In this document: positions 8,103 through 15,861 of the stretch, in pieces
Position numbering within the stretch: position 1 is the stretch's first letter
Layout of the letters: each line of letters begins with the position of its first letter
Assembly (NCBI GenBank): GCA_022447685.1
Contig: JAKVAO010000007.1
Coordinates: forward strand, 1-60,680
DNA: 60,680 nucleotides
Source: Candidatus Caenarcanales bacterium
GTDB taxonomy: Bacteria; Cyanobacteriota; Vampirovibrionia; LMEP-6097
Reading direction: 5' to 3'
Made by a program: the position numbers and the translations under genes
The notes under the pieces: generated by a model
Databases searched by the model: none
Seen by the model: only the letters and a program-made list of their open reading frames with translations
Told to the model about the DNA's origin: nothing

Positions 8103-9256
8103 CTTTTTTCAATATGCTCCTTTAATTTATTGCGTAAGTCACAGTAGATATGCGTTTCAGTCTCTAAAAACTTGTAGATTAAATCTAAACGTTTCTCAAA
8201 ATCTTTTTTTATTTTTACTAAAACCTTTTCATTTAAAGCAAAATCTTGGCTTAGTATTTTTAGATGTTTTGCTTTTAGGTTCTGGATTTTAATATTAGTC
8301 TCAGGTATTATATTTAAGGCCATTTCCGAAGAATAGTCTGGATAATATTTAACGAAGACCATGTCATAGATTGGGGTGAAATCAAAATTATCTCTGTTTT
8401 TAAACATAGCAAAATTCTTTTTGTGAGCATCAGTATTGCCTAGAAGTATGCAGGCAAGTATTCTTCTAAACAGTTTTTCGATATCGATCTTATTAAAAAA
8501 TCTAGGGTTGTTGTTCATGAAATCAGCCATCTCTTTGTAACTACCGTCATATTTATCTTCGCTTCCATTACCTAAGATTTGAGTGAATTCTTCAAAATGT
8601 ATTTTTTGTTTATTTTCTGTTCTGTCAAACCTTTTTACTATAAGTGCTTTACCTAAATTTTCAATCTCTGAAATTCCTACTTCAGCAACTTTATCCTTGT
8701 CTAAAAGAATTGCAGTGATTTTCATCGTAAGAAATTCATTTTCAATAATTGAATCTAAGTTCCCCGCTAGCTTTGCAATATGTGTGGAAACTTCCCCAAA
8801 ATTAGCAGGTCTATATCTATGAGTATCTTTTACTATCAGTAATTTAGATTGTACGCCTGAAATAGAAGCTCTTGGCGTTAAAGTGGCTTTCTGAAAGCAA
8901 TCTGCATTGTCAATTTTTACTTTGTAGTCAGGCTTAGGATCTTCGATACTAACTGCACCGATTAAGTCGAACCCAAAAGCTAATAGTAATTTAAAGCGTT
9001 CTGATTCGTTAATACCTAGTGCTTTTGCTTGAATTTTTGCTTGAATACCTTCAGCAATTAAATTATCAAAAAAAGGGTGTAATCCATTTTTGCTGATATG
9101 CTCTTTTTTACTAATTGGTAACTGGATTGATATTGAGATTTGTTTTTTTCGAAAATCATCATCATAAGTAAATAAATAATCGCCACCCGATTTTTGCTCT
9201 AAGTATCCAGCAAATTCTTCATAAAAATAAACTTTAGCCCAATTATGAGTAGCCAT
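8066..9256 (-). CDS. hipA: HipA-family serine/threonine kinase toxin
   Basis: HipA kinases phosphorylate translation factors such as glutamyl-tRNA synthetase and induce dormancy. The 396-residue protein has the N-terminal HipA domain with NGLHPFFDNLI, the nucleotide loop SISGVQSKLL, the ATP-binding Lys in LIVKRFDR, the catalytic loop GNTDAHKKNF with its Asp, and the metal-binding YDM motif after FTPI, so all kinase elements are present. It is the first gene of the operon, the reverse of the usual hipB-hipA order. The promoter -10 (TATAAT, 9269-9264) ends 7 bp before the ATG and sits inside a palindromic operator. Confidence 0.9.
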   Translation of the reverse strand: MATHNWAKVYFYEEFAGYLEQKSGGDYLFTYDDDFRKKQISISIQLPISKKEHISKNGLHPFFDNLIAEGIQAKIQAKALGINESERFKLLLAFGFDLIGAVSIEDPKPDYKVKIDNADCFQKATLTPRASISGVQSKLLIVKDTHRYRPANFGEVSTHIAKLAGNLDSIIENEFLTMKITAILLDKDKVAEVGISEIENLGKALIVKRFDRTENKQKIHFEEFTQILGNGSEDKYDGSYKEMADFMNNNPRFFNKIDIEKLFRRILACILLGNTDAHKKNFAMFKNRDNFDFTPIYDMVFVKYYPDYSSEMALNIIPETNIKIQNLKAKHLKILSQDFALNEKVLVKIKKDFEKRLDLIYKFLETETHIYCDLRNKLKEHIEKRWQGLFKNIGQK

Positions 9257-9258
9257 GG

Positions 9259-9276
9259 TATCAATTATATTTGATA
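9259..9276. promoter_or_regulatory. Operator O1 (HipB-type) over the hipA -10
   Basis: Perfect inverted repeat TATCAA-N6-TTGATA. It covers the hipA -10 box, so binding would block the promoter. Confidence 0.8.
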
Positions 9277-9299
9277 TTGTTCCTAATTCTGTGAATTTA

Positions 9300-9317
9300 T
9301 ATCAAACATATTTTAAA
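9300..9317. promoter_or_regulatory. Operator O2 (degenerate right half)
   Basis: TATCAA-N6-TTTAAA, 41 bp from O1. The left half-site is intact and the right half is weak. Confidence 0.6.
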
Positions 9318-9339
9318 TTTATTGGATTATATTAAAATA

Positions 9340-9357
9340 TATCAAATATATTTGATA
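9340..9357. promoter_or_regulatory. Operator O3
   Basis: Perfect TATCAA-N6-TTGATA, 40 bp from O2. With the flanking bases it forms a longer near-perfect palindrome. Confidence 0.75.
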
Positions 9358-9380
9358 TATTTGTGGAAATTTGCACTTAA

Positions 9381-9398
9381 TATCTAATATATTTTAAA
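9381..9398. promoter_or_regulatory. Operator O4 (degenerate)
   Basis: TATCTA-N6-TTTAAA, 41 bp from O3. Recognised mainly by position in the array and by the intact TATC. Confidence 0.5.
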
Positions 9399-9420
9399 TT
9401 ATAAGTTTTAAAGTTTAATA

Positions 9421-9438
9421 TATCAAATATATTGGATG
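9421..9438. promoter_or_regulatory. Operator O5
   Basis: TATCAA-N6-TGGATG, 40 bp from O4; one mismatch in the outer GATA. The remainder of the 317-bp gap (to 9573) holds no other gene that I can see. Confidence 0.6.
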
Positions 9439-9573
9439 TTAAAAATTAAACTTTGAAATTATAATTTTTTTATTGGTCAAGGTGAGCTTATCCAAATCGC
9501 TTAATGAAAGATGTCTCTAGCATTGAGAAACTTAGTATTTACAGTGATTTTCATGCTATCCTTAAAACACTAA

Positions 9574-10974
9574 ATGAAAGTTAGTGTTATTGGAACTGGA
9601 TATGTTGGCTTAGTTACTGCGACTTGCTTTGCTTATTTAGGGCATGATGTAGCCTGCTTAGATATCGACGAGAAAAAAATAGAAGGTCTTAAGAATGGTG
9701 AAATTCCTATATATGAACCTAATTTGGATAAGTTACTTGAAGCAAGCAAAGCTAAAGGAAAGTTTCCGATTTTCACCACAGACCCAAAAGAAGCTATTAG
9801 CCACGGTGAAGTAATATTCATCGCTGTTGGTACCCCACCTAAAGAAAATGGTGAACCTGACCTAAGATACTTAGAAGCTTGTGCTGAGACTATTGCTACT
9901 CACGCGCAGGATGATGCCATTATTATTAATAAATCTACTGTTCCTGTTGGTTCAGGTAACTGGGTCTACATGCTAATTGAGCACGCTAATCCTAAGCTTA
10001 ATTTTCATGTAGCATCTAACCCAGAATTCTTGAGAGAAGGTTCTGCGATTCTTGACACCTTGTATCCTGATAGGATTGTAATTGGAACTGAAGATGCTTT
10101 TGCTAAGCAAAAGCTTGCTGAACTTTATAAGCCTCTAGTGGAGCAGAGTTTCGAGGAGCCTAGTTACTGCCTTAGACCTGAGGCTATAGCTTGTATCTCA
10201 GAGAAAGAGAAAATTCCTTTTATTGCCACTGATATTACTAGCGCGGAGATGATCAAATACAGTGCCAATAGCTTTCTTGCTATGAAGATTAGTTTTGCTA
10301 ATCAGGTCGCTAATATTTGTGATTTGGTCGGTGCTGATATCGTTGAAGTTATGAACGGAATTGGCTCTGATTCTAGAATTGGTGCTAAATTCTTGAACGC
10401 TGGAATTGGTTGGGGCGGCAGTTGCTTCGGTAAAGATGTAAAAGCACTTATCAAAATCGCTGAAGAATATGATTATAAGCCAGATTTGTTAACAGCTACT
10501 TGTGATGTTAACTATAGACAAAGAAATCTAATTATCAAAAAACTCCAAGAACATATGAAAATCCTCAAAGGTAAGAGAATAGCATTACTTGGTCTTGCTT
10601 TTAAACCTAATACTGATGATTTGAGAGATGCTCCGGCTTTGGATATTGCTAAAGCTCTGATTAAACTTGGTGCAAGTGTCAGTGTTACTGATCCTATCGC
10701 TATGGCTAATTGTCAGAAACAAAATCCAGACCTTGCTGTTAAATATGAAGATGACGTCTACGAATTAGTTAAAAATAAAGACGCTGTTGTTTTGGTAACT
10801 GAATGGCAGGATTATAGAGATCTTGATTTGGAGAAAATCTATTCATCAATGAATGGTCATAAGATCTTCTTAGATGGTAGAAATATTTACAAGCCAGATG
10901 AAGTTGCTAAACTTGGCTTCAAATATGTAGGTATGGGTAGAGAGGCTAAAGAGTCTAAGCCTGCTTTGGTATAA
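9574..10974 (+). CDS. ugd: UDP-glucose 6-dehydrogenase
   Basis: Oxidises UDP-glucose to UDP-glucuronate with two NAD+. The N-terminal Rossmann motif is GTGYVGLVTATC, the catalytic Cys lies in GGSCFGKD (around residue 285), and the C-terminal UDP-binding domain has LGLAFKPNTDDLRDAP. At 466 residues it is a little longer than the 430-450 typical form; about 25 extra residues (SYCLRPEAIACISEKEK) sit before the substrate-domain helix. It forms a pathway pair with the next gene, seven bases away. The 5' leader is short: TTAAAAC precedes the ATG by a few bases and no Shine-Dalgarno is seen. Confidence 0.95.
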   Translation: MKVSVIGTGYVGLVTATCFAYLGHDVACLDIDEKKIEGLKNGEIPIYEPNLDKLLEASKAKGKFPIFTTDPKEAISHGEVIFIAVGTPPKENGEPDLRYLEACAETIATHAQDDAIIINKSTVPVGSGNWVYMLIEHANPKLNFHVASNPEFLREGSAILDTLYPDRIVIGTEDAFAKQKLAELYKPLVEQSFEEPSYCLRPEAIACISEKEKIPFIATDITSAEMIKYSANSFLAMKISFANQVANICDLVGADIVEVMNGIGSDSRIGAKFLNAGIGWGGSCFGKDVKALIKIAEEYDYKPDLLTATCDVNYRQRNLIIKKLQEHMKILKGKRIALLGLAFKPNTDDLRDAPALDIAKALIKLGASVSVTDPIAMANCQKQNPDLAVKYEDDVYELVKNKDAVVLVTEWQDYRDLDLEKIYSSMNGHKIFLDGRNIYKPDEVAKLGFKYVGMGREAKESKPALV

Positions 10975-10975
10975 T
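10970..10975 (+). promoter_or_regulatory. Leaderless -10 box of UDP-xylose synthase
   Basis: TATAAT ends exactly 6 bp before the GTG start at 10982, so transcription should begin at the start codon. It overlaps the end of ugd and gives the second gene its own promoter. Confidence 0.65.
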
Positions 10976-10981
10976 TAAGCT

Positions 10982-11974
10982 GTGTCGAGTAAAACAATTC
11001 TAATTACTGGCGGTGCTGGCTTTATAGGTTCACATTTAGCTGATACCTTGATTTCTCAAGGCAACAGAGTCATAGTTGTTGATAACCTAGTGACTGGATC
11101 TCTGAAAAATATTGAACATTTATTTGATAAGCCAGACTTTAAATTTATTGAACACAATATCTCAGAAAAGATCAAAATAGATGAAGACTTGGATTGGGTG
11201 ATGCATTTTGCAAGTCCAGCAAGTCCAATAGATTTTCAAAAACTTGCTATTCCTATTTTGAAGGTTGGTAGTCTTGGTACTCACAATGCTCTTGGCTTAG
11301 CCAAAGAAAAGCAAGCAAAGTTTTTTCTAGCTAGCACGTCTGAAGTTTATGGTGATCCATTGGTTCATCCACAGCCTGAAACTTACTGGGGAAATGTAAA
11401 TCCTATAGGTCCTAGGGGTGTTTACGATGAATCTAAGCGTTTCGCTGAGTCTATAACCATGGCTTACCATCGCGAGCATGGTATCGATGTTAGAATCATC
11501 AGAATTTTCAATACCTATGGTCCACGTATGCGTGCTGATGATGGTAGAGTGGTTTGTAATTTCATTAATCAGGCTTTGCAAAGTGAGGCATTAACCGTTT
11601 ATGGTGAAGGCAAGCAATCTAGAAGTTTTCAGTATGTGACTGATTTGGTTGCAGGGATCGTGAAGTTGATGGATGTGAAATATCACTTACCAGTAAATTT
11701 AGGTAATCCTTATGAATTTACTGTGCATGAGCTGGCTGAGAAAGTTATAGAGATGACTGACTCTAAATCTGAGATTAGCTATGAGCCATTACCACAGGAT
11801 GATCCACAGAGAAGAAGACCTGACATAAGTAAAGCTAAAGAGCTTTTAGATTGGGAACCAGAGATACTTCTTGAAGATGGTTTGACTAAGACTATTAATT
11901 ATTTTGCTGAGAAATTAGCTTCTGAACTATCGAGTTTAGAAGCTAAACTTAGACCTGAAATCGGAATAAAGTAA
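10982..11974 (+). CDS. uxs: UDP-glucuronate decarboxylase (UDP-xylose synthase)
   Basis: Short-chain NAD-dependent sugar-nucleotide enzyme that turns UDP-glucuronate into UDP-xylose. It has the N-terminal NAD motif TGGAGFIGSHLAD, the family marker HFASPASPIDF, the catalytic Ser/Tyr/Lys set in STSEVYGDP and YDESKR, and the UXS-type GRVVCNFINQAL region. At 330 residues it is of normal length. Together with ugd it should supply UDP-xylose for a surface polysaccharide or glycan. The start is a GTG. The next gene begins two bases after its stop. Confidence 0.93.
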   Translation: MSSKTILITGGAGFIGSHLADTLISQGNRVIVVDNLVTGSLKNIEHLFDKPDFKFIEHNISEKIKIDEDLDWVMHFASPASPIDFQKLAIPILKVGSLGTHNALGLAKEKQAKFFLASTSEVYGDPLVHPQPETYWGNVNPIGPRGVYDESKRFAESITMAYHREHGIDVRIIRIFNTYGPRMRADDGRVVCNFINQALQSEALTVYGEGKQSRSFQYVTDLVAGIVKLMDVKYHLPVNLGNPYEFTVHELAEKVIEMTDSKSEISYEPLPQDDPQRRRPDISKAKELLDWEPEILLEDGLTKTINYFAEKLASELSSLEAKLRPEIGIK

Positions 11975-11976
11975 TT

Positions 11977-13359
11977 GTGTCTAAGTATGAGATTGAATCT
12001 ATGTCTCATGGGGCATATGCAATAAGTACTGACCCAGATTCAGGTAAAAAAATCTTTGCTGAAAATGCTTGTCCAGGAGATATTCTAGAACTGGAAATCT
12101 ATGATGAACGTAAAGATTTTTCTTTTGCTCATATTACAGAGCTTGTTTCAAAAAGTGATCTCAGGGAAGAAGACCCTAAATGTAAACTGCATAAAATATG
12201 CGGCTCCTGCCAGTGGCAGCATATCAAATACGAAGAGCAGTTAAATTTTAAAAAACAGAATTTACTAGACCTTCTTAAACAAAATCAAGTTGATTTATCT
12301 AATTTTGGGGACCTTGATGAAAATATTTCAGTAACTGGCTTGGATGATCCTTGGCATTATCGTAATAAAGTAATCTACCCCGTATCTTCTGTCAAAAGCA
12401 CTGGAAGAGTGATGGCTGGTTACTACAAAAGAAAATCAAATGATTTAATAAATATAAAATATTGTCCGATACAGTATGAGATCTTTGATCAGGTCATAGA
12501 CAGGCTTAAGGAACTTTGTACTGAGTATGGAATCCATGATCCTTTATTGCGTCATATGTTACTTAGAGCTAGTCATGATCAATCAGAGCTTCTAATTTCT
12601 TTTATTGTTCGTGGTAAATTGCTTTCTGAAGCAGACTTAGAAGCAATTGAAAAGATCTTTGAACAGATATATGGTGAATATGAACAGCTTAAAGTTTGTA
12701 CTTTAAATATTAATGATGATTCAACTAATGTGATTCTAGGTAAGGAAACTCGTTTGGTAAAAGGTGAACGTGATTTTATTTATGACCAAATCAAAGATGT
12801 TAAAGTAAAAATTTCTACAAGTAGCTTTTTCCAGATTAATAATAAACAATTTACTAATATCTTAGACTCTATAATTGGCTATGTAAAAGAGATAAAGCCG
12901 CTGCAAGTTTTAGATGCATATGCTGGACTTGGTTCTATCTCCCTGAATTTAGCGAAGTCACTACCTGAAATGAAATTTGAGGCTTTTGAAATTAATTCTT
13001 CAGCTGTAGCTGACGCTCATGAAAATATACTTGAAAATGAACTCAATAATCTGAATTATATTGAAGCTAGTGCTGAAGATTATTTTAGATCATTAGAGGC
13101 TGAATTTGATTTGATTATTCTTAATCCTCCACGCAAAGGCTGCACTAATAAGGTTTTGAATGAGATTGTGGCGAGAGATGAAGTGAAAGATATTGTTTAT
13201 TTGAGTTGTAATCCTGCAACTCTTGCAAGGGATATTAAGTACCTAGAAAAAAAATCTGATTTTGTTCTTCAATCTATCAAAGCTTTTGATATGTTTCCTC
13301 ATAGTTTCCATTTAGAAAGTTTAGTCTGGCTATCTAGGGCTACTGATTCTAACCTTTGA
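11977..13359 (+). CDS. 23S rRNA/tRNA m5U methyltransferase, TrmA/RlmCD family
   Basis: SAM-dependent RNA uracil-C5 methyltransferase, 460 residues. An N-terminal TRAM-like domain is followed by the 4Fe-4S cysteine cluster (CKLHKICGSCQWQH, with a later CPIQ). The methyltransferase domain has DAYAGLGSISLNLA, the NPPRKGC motif IV and the catalytic Cys in YLSCNPATLARD. The exact target base (23S U747, U1939, or tRNA U54) cannot be decided by eye. The GTG start lies two bases after the preceding stop, so it is probably co-transcribed. It converges on ispG. Confidence 0.9.
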   Translation: MSKYEIESMSHGAYAISTDPDSGKKIFAENACPGDILELEIYDERKDFSFAHITELVSKSDLREEDPKCKLHKICGSCQWQHIKYEEQLNFKKQNLLDLLKQNQVDLSNFGDLDENISVTGLDDPWHYRNKVIYPVSSVKSTGRVMAGYYKRKSNDLINIKYCPIQYEIFDQVIDRLKELCTEYGIHDPLLRHMLLRASHDQSELLISFIVRGKLLSEADLEAIEKIFEQIYGEYEQLKVCTLNINDDSTNVILGKETRLVKGERDFIYDQIKDVKVKISTSSFFQINNKQFTNILDSIIGYVKEIKPLQVLDAYAGLGSISLNLAKSLPEMKFEAFEINSSAVADAHENILENELNNLNYIEASAEDYFRSLEAEFDLIILNPPRKGCTNKVLNEIVARDEVKDIVYLSCNPATLARDIKYLEKKSDFVLQSIKAFDMFPHSFHLESLVWLSRATDSNL

Positions 13360-13366
13360 TTTATTG

Positions 13367-14623
13367 CTAAACTTTTCTGAATTTGTCAGAAATGTACTTG
13401 TTAATAATTTCTTTAAATTCTAGCGCAATTTGATCGCCTTCGAGGGTTTTATATTGTTTACCATCTAGAAATACTGGAGCTTTAGGGCTTTCATTATCAC
13501 CAGGTAAGCTTATGCCAATATCAGCATATTTAGATTCACCTGGTCCATTAACGATGCAGCCCATAACTGCAATTTTAAGTTTCTCAACTCCCTGGTACTG
13601 GTTTTTCCAGTTAGGCATTTCTAAGTCTATATAATCATTGATTTCATCAGCAAGCTTCTGAAAATAAGTGCTGCTAGTTCTACCACAGCCAGGACAGCTA
13701 GTGATAGATGGTTTGAAATATTCTAATTCTAGACTTTGTAATAATTGCTGGCAGGCTCTAACTTCTAAGCTCCTATCTGCAAGTGGATTATTGCCAGTTT
13801 CATCAACGCTAGGTGTGAGTGACATTCTGATAGTGTCCCCAATTCCTTCACTGAGTAAAATGCCCATAGCAGCAGAACTGGAGATCATACCTCTTATCGC
13901 TGTGCCTGCTTCAGTTAAACCAAGGTGAAGAGGGAATTTGCATGATTTGGCGATTTTTCTGTAGATATTAATTAAATCTGGAACTTCTGACATTTTGGCG
14001 CTGATTACAATTTTATTCTCAGGAAGTCCGTGTTTCATAGCAAGCTCAGCTGATCTAAGGGCACTAGCTTCCATGGCTTCATAGATAACTTCTTTGAAAC
14101 TCAATTTCTTGGTTTCAGGCTTGCTTGCATTAATTTCCATGAATTCACTTAATAAATCCTGGTCTAGAGAACCCCAGTTGACCCCGATTCTAATCGGTTT
14201 ATTTAGGTCTCTAGCAATTTCGATCATGGTACCGAAGTTATAATCGTGTTTCTCACCAAAGCCTACGTTCCCAGGGTTGATACGGTATTTGGCTAGTGCT
14301 TCAGCACAGGCAGGAAATTTACTAAGAAGTAAATGACCATTGTAATGAAAGTCACCTACTAGAGGTACTGAATAACCTTCTTTATCCAATTCTGCTCTGA
14401 TTATTGGTATAGCCTCTGCACCCTGTTCGTCTTTTACTGTGAGTCTTACTACTGTTGAGCCTGCAATATTGAGCTCTTTGATCTGTTTAATTGTTTTTTG
14501 AATATCCTGTGTCGCGGTATTGGTCATAGATTGAACCAATATTGGGTGCTCAGAACCAACGTAAATATTATCAGCAATATGAACAGAGAGAGTTTCCCTT
14601 CTTTTGGGTAGTGTAAACATCAA
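13367..14623 (-). CDS. ispG: 4-hydroxy-3-methylbut-2-enyl diphosphate synthase (IspG/GcpE)
   Basis: Penultimate step of the MEP isoprenoid pathway, using a 4Fe-4S cluster. The 418-residue protein has the TIM-barrel N-terminus (SVHIADNIYVGSEHPI, QSMTNT) and the C-terminal cluster ligands in SCPGCGRTS and GCIVNGPGE. The start is taken as TTG at 14623, immediately followed by an ATG. An extended -10 (TGATATTAT, TATTAT at 14635-14630) ends exactly 6 bp before the TTG, so a leaderless message starting at TTG is predicted; initiation at the following ATG is the alternative. Confidence 0.95.
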   Translation of the reverse strand: MMFTLPKRRETLSVHIADNIYVGSEHPILVQSMTNTATQDIQKTIKQIKELNIAGSTVVRLTVKDEQGAEAIPIIRAELDKEGYSVPLVGDFHYNGHLLLSKFPACAEALAKYRINPGNVGFGEKHDYNFGTMIEIARDLNKPIRIGVNWGSLDQDLLSEFMEINASKPETKKLSFKEVIYEAMEASALRSAELAMKHGLPENKIVISAKMSEVPDLINIYRKIAKSCKFPLHLGLTEAGTAIRGMISSSAAMGILLSEGIGDTIRMSLTPSVDETGNNPLADRSLEVRACQQLLQSLELEYFKPSITSCPGCGRTSSTYFQKLADEINDYIDLEMPNWKNQYQGVEKLKIAVMGCIVNGPGESKYADIGISLPGDNESPKAPVFLDGKQYKTLEGDQIALEFKEIINKYISDKFRKV

Positions 14624-14629
14624 TTACTA

Positions 14630-14638
14630 ATAATATCA
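14630..14638 (-). promoter_or_regulatory. Extended -10 of ispG, leaderless spacing
   Basis: TGATATTAT on the minus strand, 6 bp before the TTG start codon. The same extended -10 occurs upstream of tig and ferredoxin. Confidence 0.6.
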
Positions 14639-14715
14639 ATAACTTATAGCTTAACTGAAGCTTAACCAAAATTTGTTAATTTTTAATTGTGTGTCAGTAA
14701 AAAGTGGGTGATGTC

Positions 14716-14979
14716 ATGGCTTCTAAGAATCCTATGAATCAAAAAATAATTAATCGCTTTAAAGAGCTTAACAACTATGACTCGGCTAAGCTTTCGAAGA
14801 AAACAGAGGTGAGTAACAGTAAACCTTTCACTGATTTTCTCAAAAAGTCGCCAAAGCCTAGTACAAGTTCAGCTCCTAAAGAAACGAATAACTTTAAAAC
14901 CTTAACCAGTGTTAATAAAGATATTCAAGAAATTAATGACTTAATTGCAAATATCGATGATAATAATGAGATCTATTAA
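14716..14979 (+). CDS. Small basic/disordered protein, cluster gene 1
   Basis: Unrecognised protein of 87 residues (an upstream GTG would add four). It is rich in Lys, Ser, Asn and Pro (SPKPSTSSAPKE) and looks disordered, with a short acidic C-terminus (NIDDNNEIY). There is no signal peptide. It opens a same-strand run of nine genes reaching 21534. Divergent from ispG; no family can be assigned. Confidence 0.55.
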   Translation: MASKNPMNQKIINRFKELNNYDSAKLSKKTEVSNSKPFTDFLKKSPKPSTSSAPKETNNFKTLTSVNKDIQEINDLIANIDDNNEIY

Positions 14980-15022
14980 TTTTTAGTATCTCATTTTTAT
15001 AATTTTGGGGAATAATTAATAT

Positions 15023-15772
15023 GTGTACAAGAATATTCAACTCTTGACTCCGGATGAGTGTGTTAATTATCGGGAAAAGATTTTTTCTTTAAAAGATATC
15101 TGGATAAACCGTGCGCGTGCATTATCACCTTTTGACGATGTGCCTTTTTATTGTATTGGGGTTGCAAGTTATATCGATTGTATAAATCCTGATACTAACC
15201 ACTATTATTTCGATAACGCTAAAAAAATAAATAAAGTTCTCTGGGAAAACTTTTCGGGACTTTACAAAAAAGTTGAAAAAGCTATTCAAGATGAATTTGA
15301 CTGTGAAGTTCGCTATATAGATGACTTTGCTTTGCCGGGTTTTCAAATTTACCTTGCTGACTGGTACTTCGAAGAATTTACTGGTCCTAAGCATTGTGAT
15401 TTTCATCACTATCTTCTTGATTGGAAAAAGTACGGTATTAATTTTGAACCAGAAAATAATTTAAGTTTCACAGCTTCTATTAAACTTCCTAAGGCAGGTG
15501 GCGGTATTTATATGTGGGACAAGACCTATGAATACGACAAAGAAGCTTTAGATAATATTAGCTATGAAGAGCATCGTAACCGTATGTATTGTATTGAATT
15601 ACCAGATGAGGAGCGCACTCATCACCAATATCAAGAGGGTCATATTTTCTTTCACTCCGGTAATAAATATCATCAGGTTGCAGTAGTTGATCAGATTGAA
15701 AATGATGATGAAAGACTGACTCTTCAAGGGCATTGCGTTCGAGATAAAAACATTTTTTACTTATTTTGGTAG
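15023..15772 (+). CDS. 2-oxoglutarate/Fe(II)-dependent dioxygenase, cluster gene 2
   Basis: A 249-residue protein with the iron triad of 2OG oxygenases: HCDFH (H-x-D) in the centre and a distal His in HSGNKYHQVA, followed about 15 residues later by Arg in DDERLTLQGH, which would bind 2-oxoglutarate. The double-stranded beta-helix order fits prolyl- or aspartyl-hydroxylase-like enzymes. There is no signal peptide. The start is GTG at 15023; the ATG two bases earlier is in another frame. Placed inside a run of unknown, Ser/Pro/Gln-rich proteins, it may hydroxylate one of them (inference). Confidence 0.7.
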   Translation: MYKNIQLLTPDECVNYREKIFSLKDIWINRARALSPFDDVPFYCIGVASYIDCINPDTNHYYFDNAKKINKVLWENFSGLYKKVEKAIQDEFDCEVRYIDDFALPGFQIYLADWYFEEFTGPKHCDFHHYLLDWKKYGINFEPENNLSFTASIKLPKAGGGIYMWDKTYEYDKEALDNISYEEHRNRMYCIELPDEERTHHQYQEGHIFFHSGNKYHQVAVVDQIENDDERLTLQGHCVRDKNIFYLFW

Positions 15773-15814
15773 CCTATAACCAATCCTTAACCTTAATTAT
15801 ATAGATTGATAGTG

Positions 15815-15830
15815 CATGACTCTAGTCATG
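15815..15830 (+). promoter_or_regulatory. Palindrome between promoter and cluster gene 3
   Basis: CATGACT-CT-AGTCATG is a perfect 7-bp inverted repeat just downstream of a -10-like TATATA (15798-15803). It could be a repressor operator or a 5' mRNA hairpin for the long downstream operon. Confidence 0.5.
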
Positions 15831-15861
15831 GGTATAAAGAAGGTAATAAGGTAGGAATTTT

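Noticed and set aside
9259..9438. Regularly spaced repeats that could suggest a CRISPR array
   Set aside because: The repeats are short AT palindromes with degenerate copies, 22-23 bp gaps without spacer character and no cas genes; they fit HipB operators.
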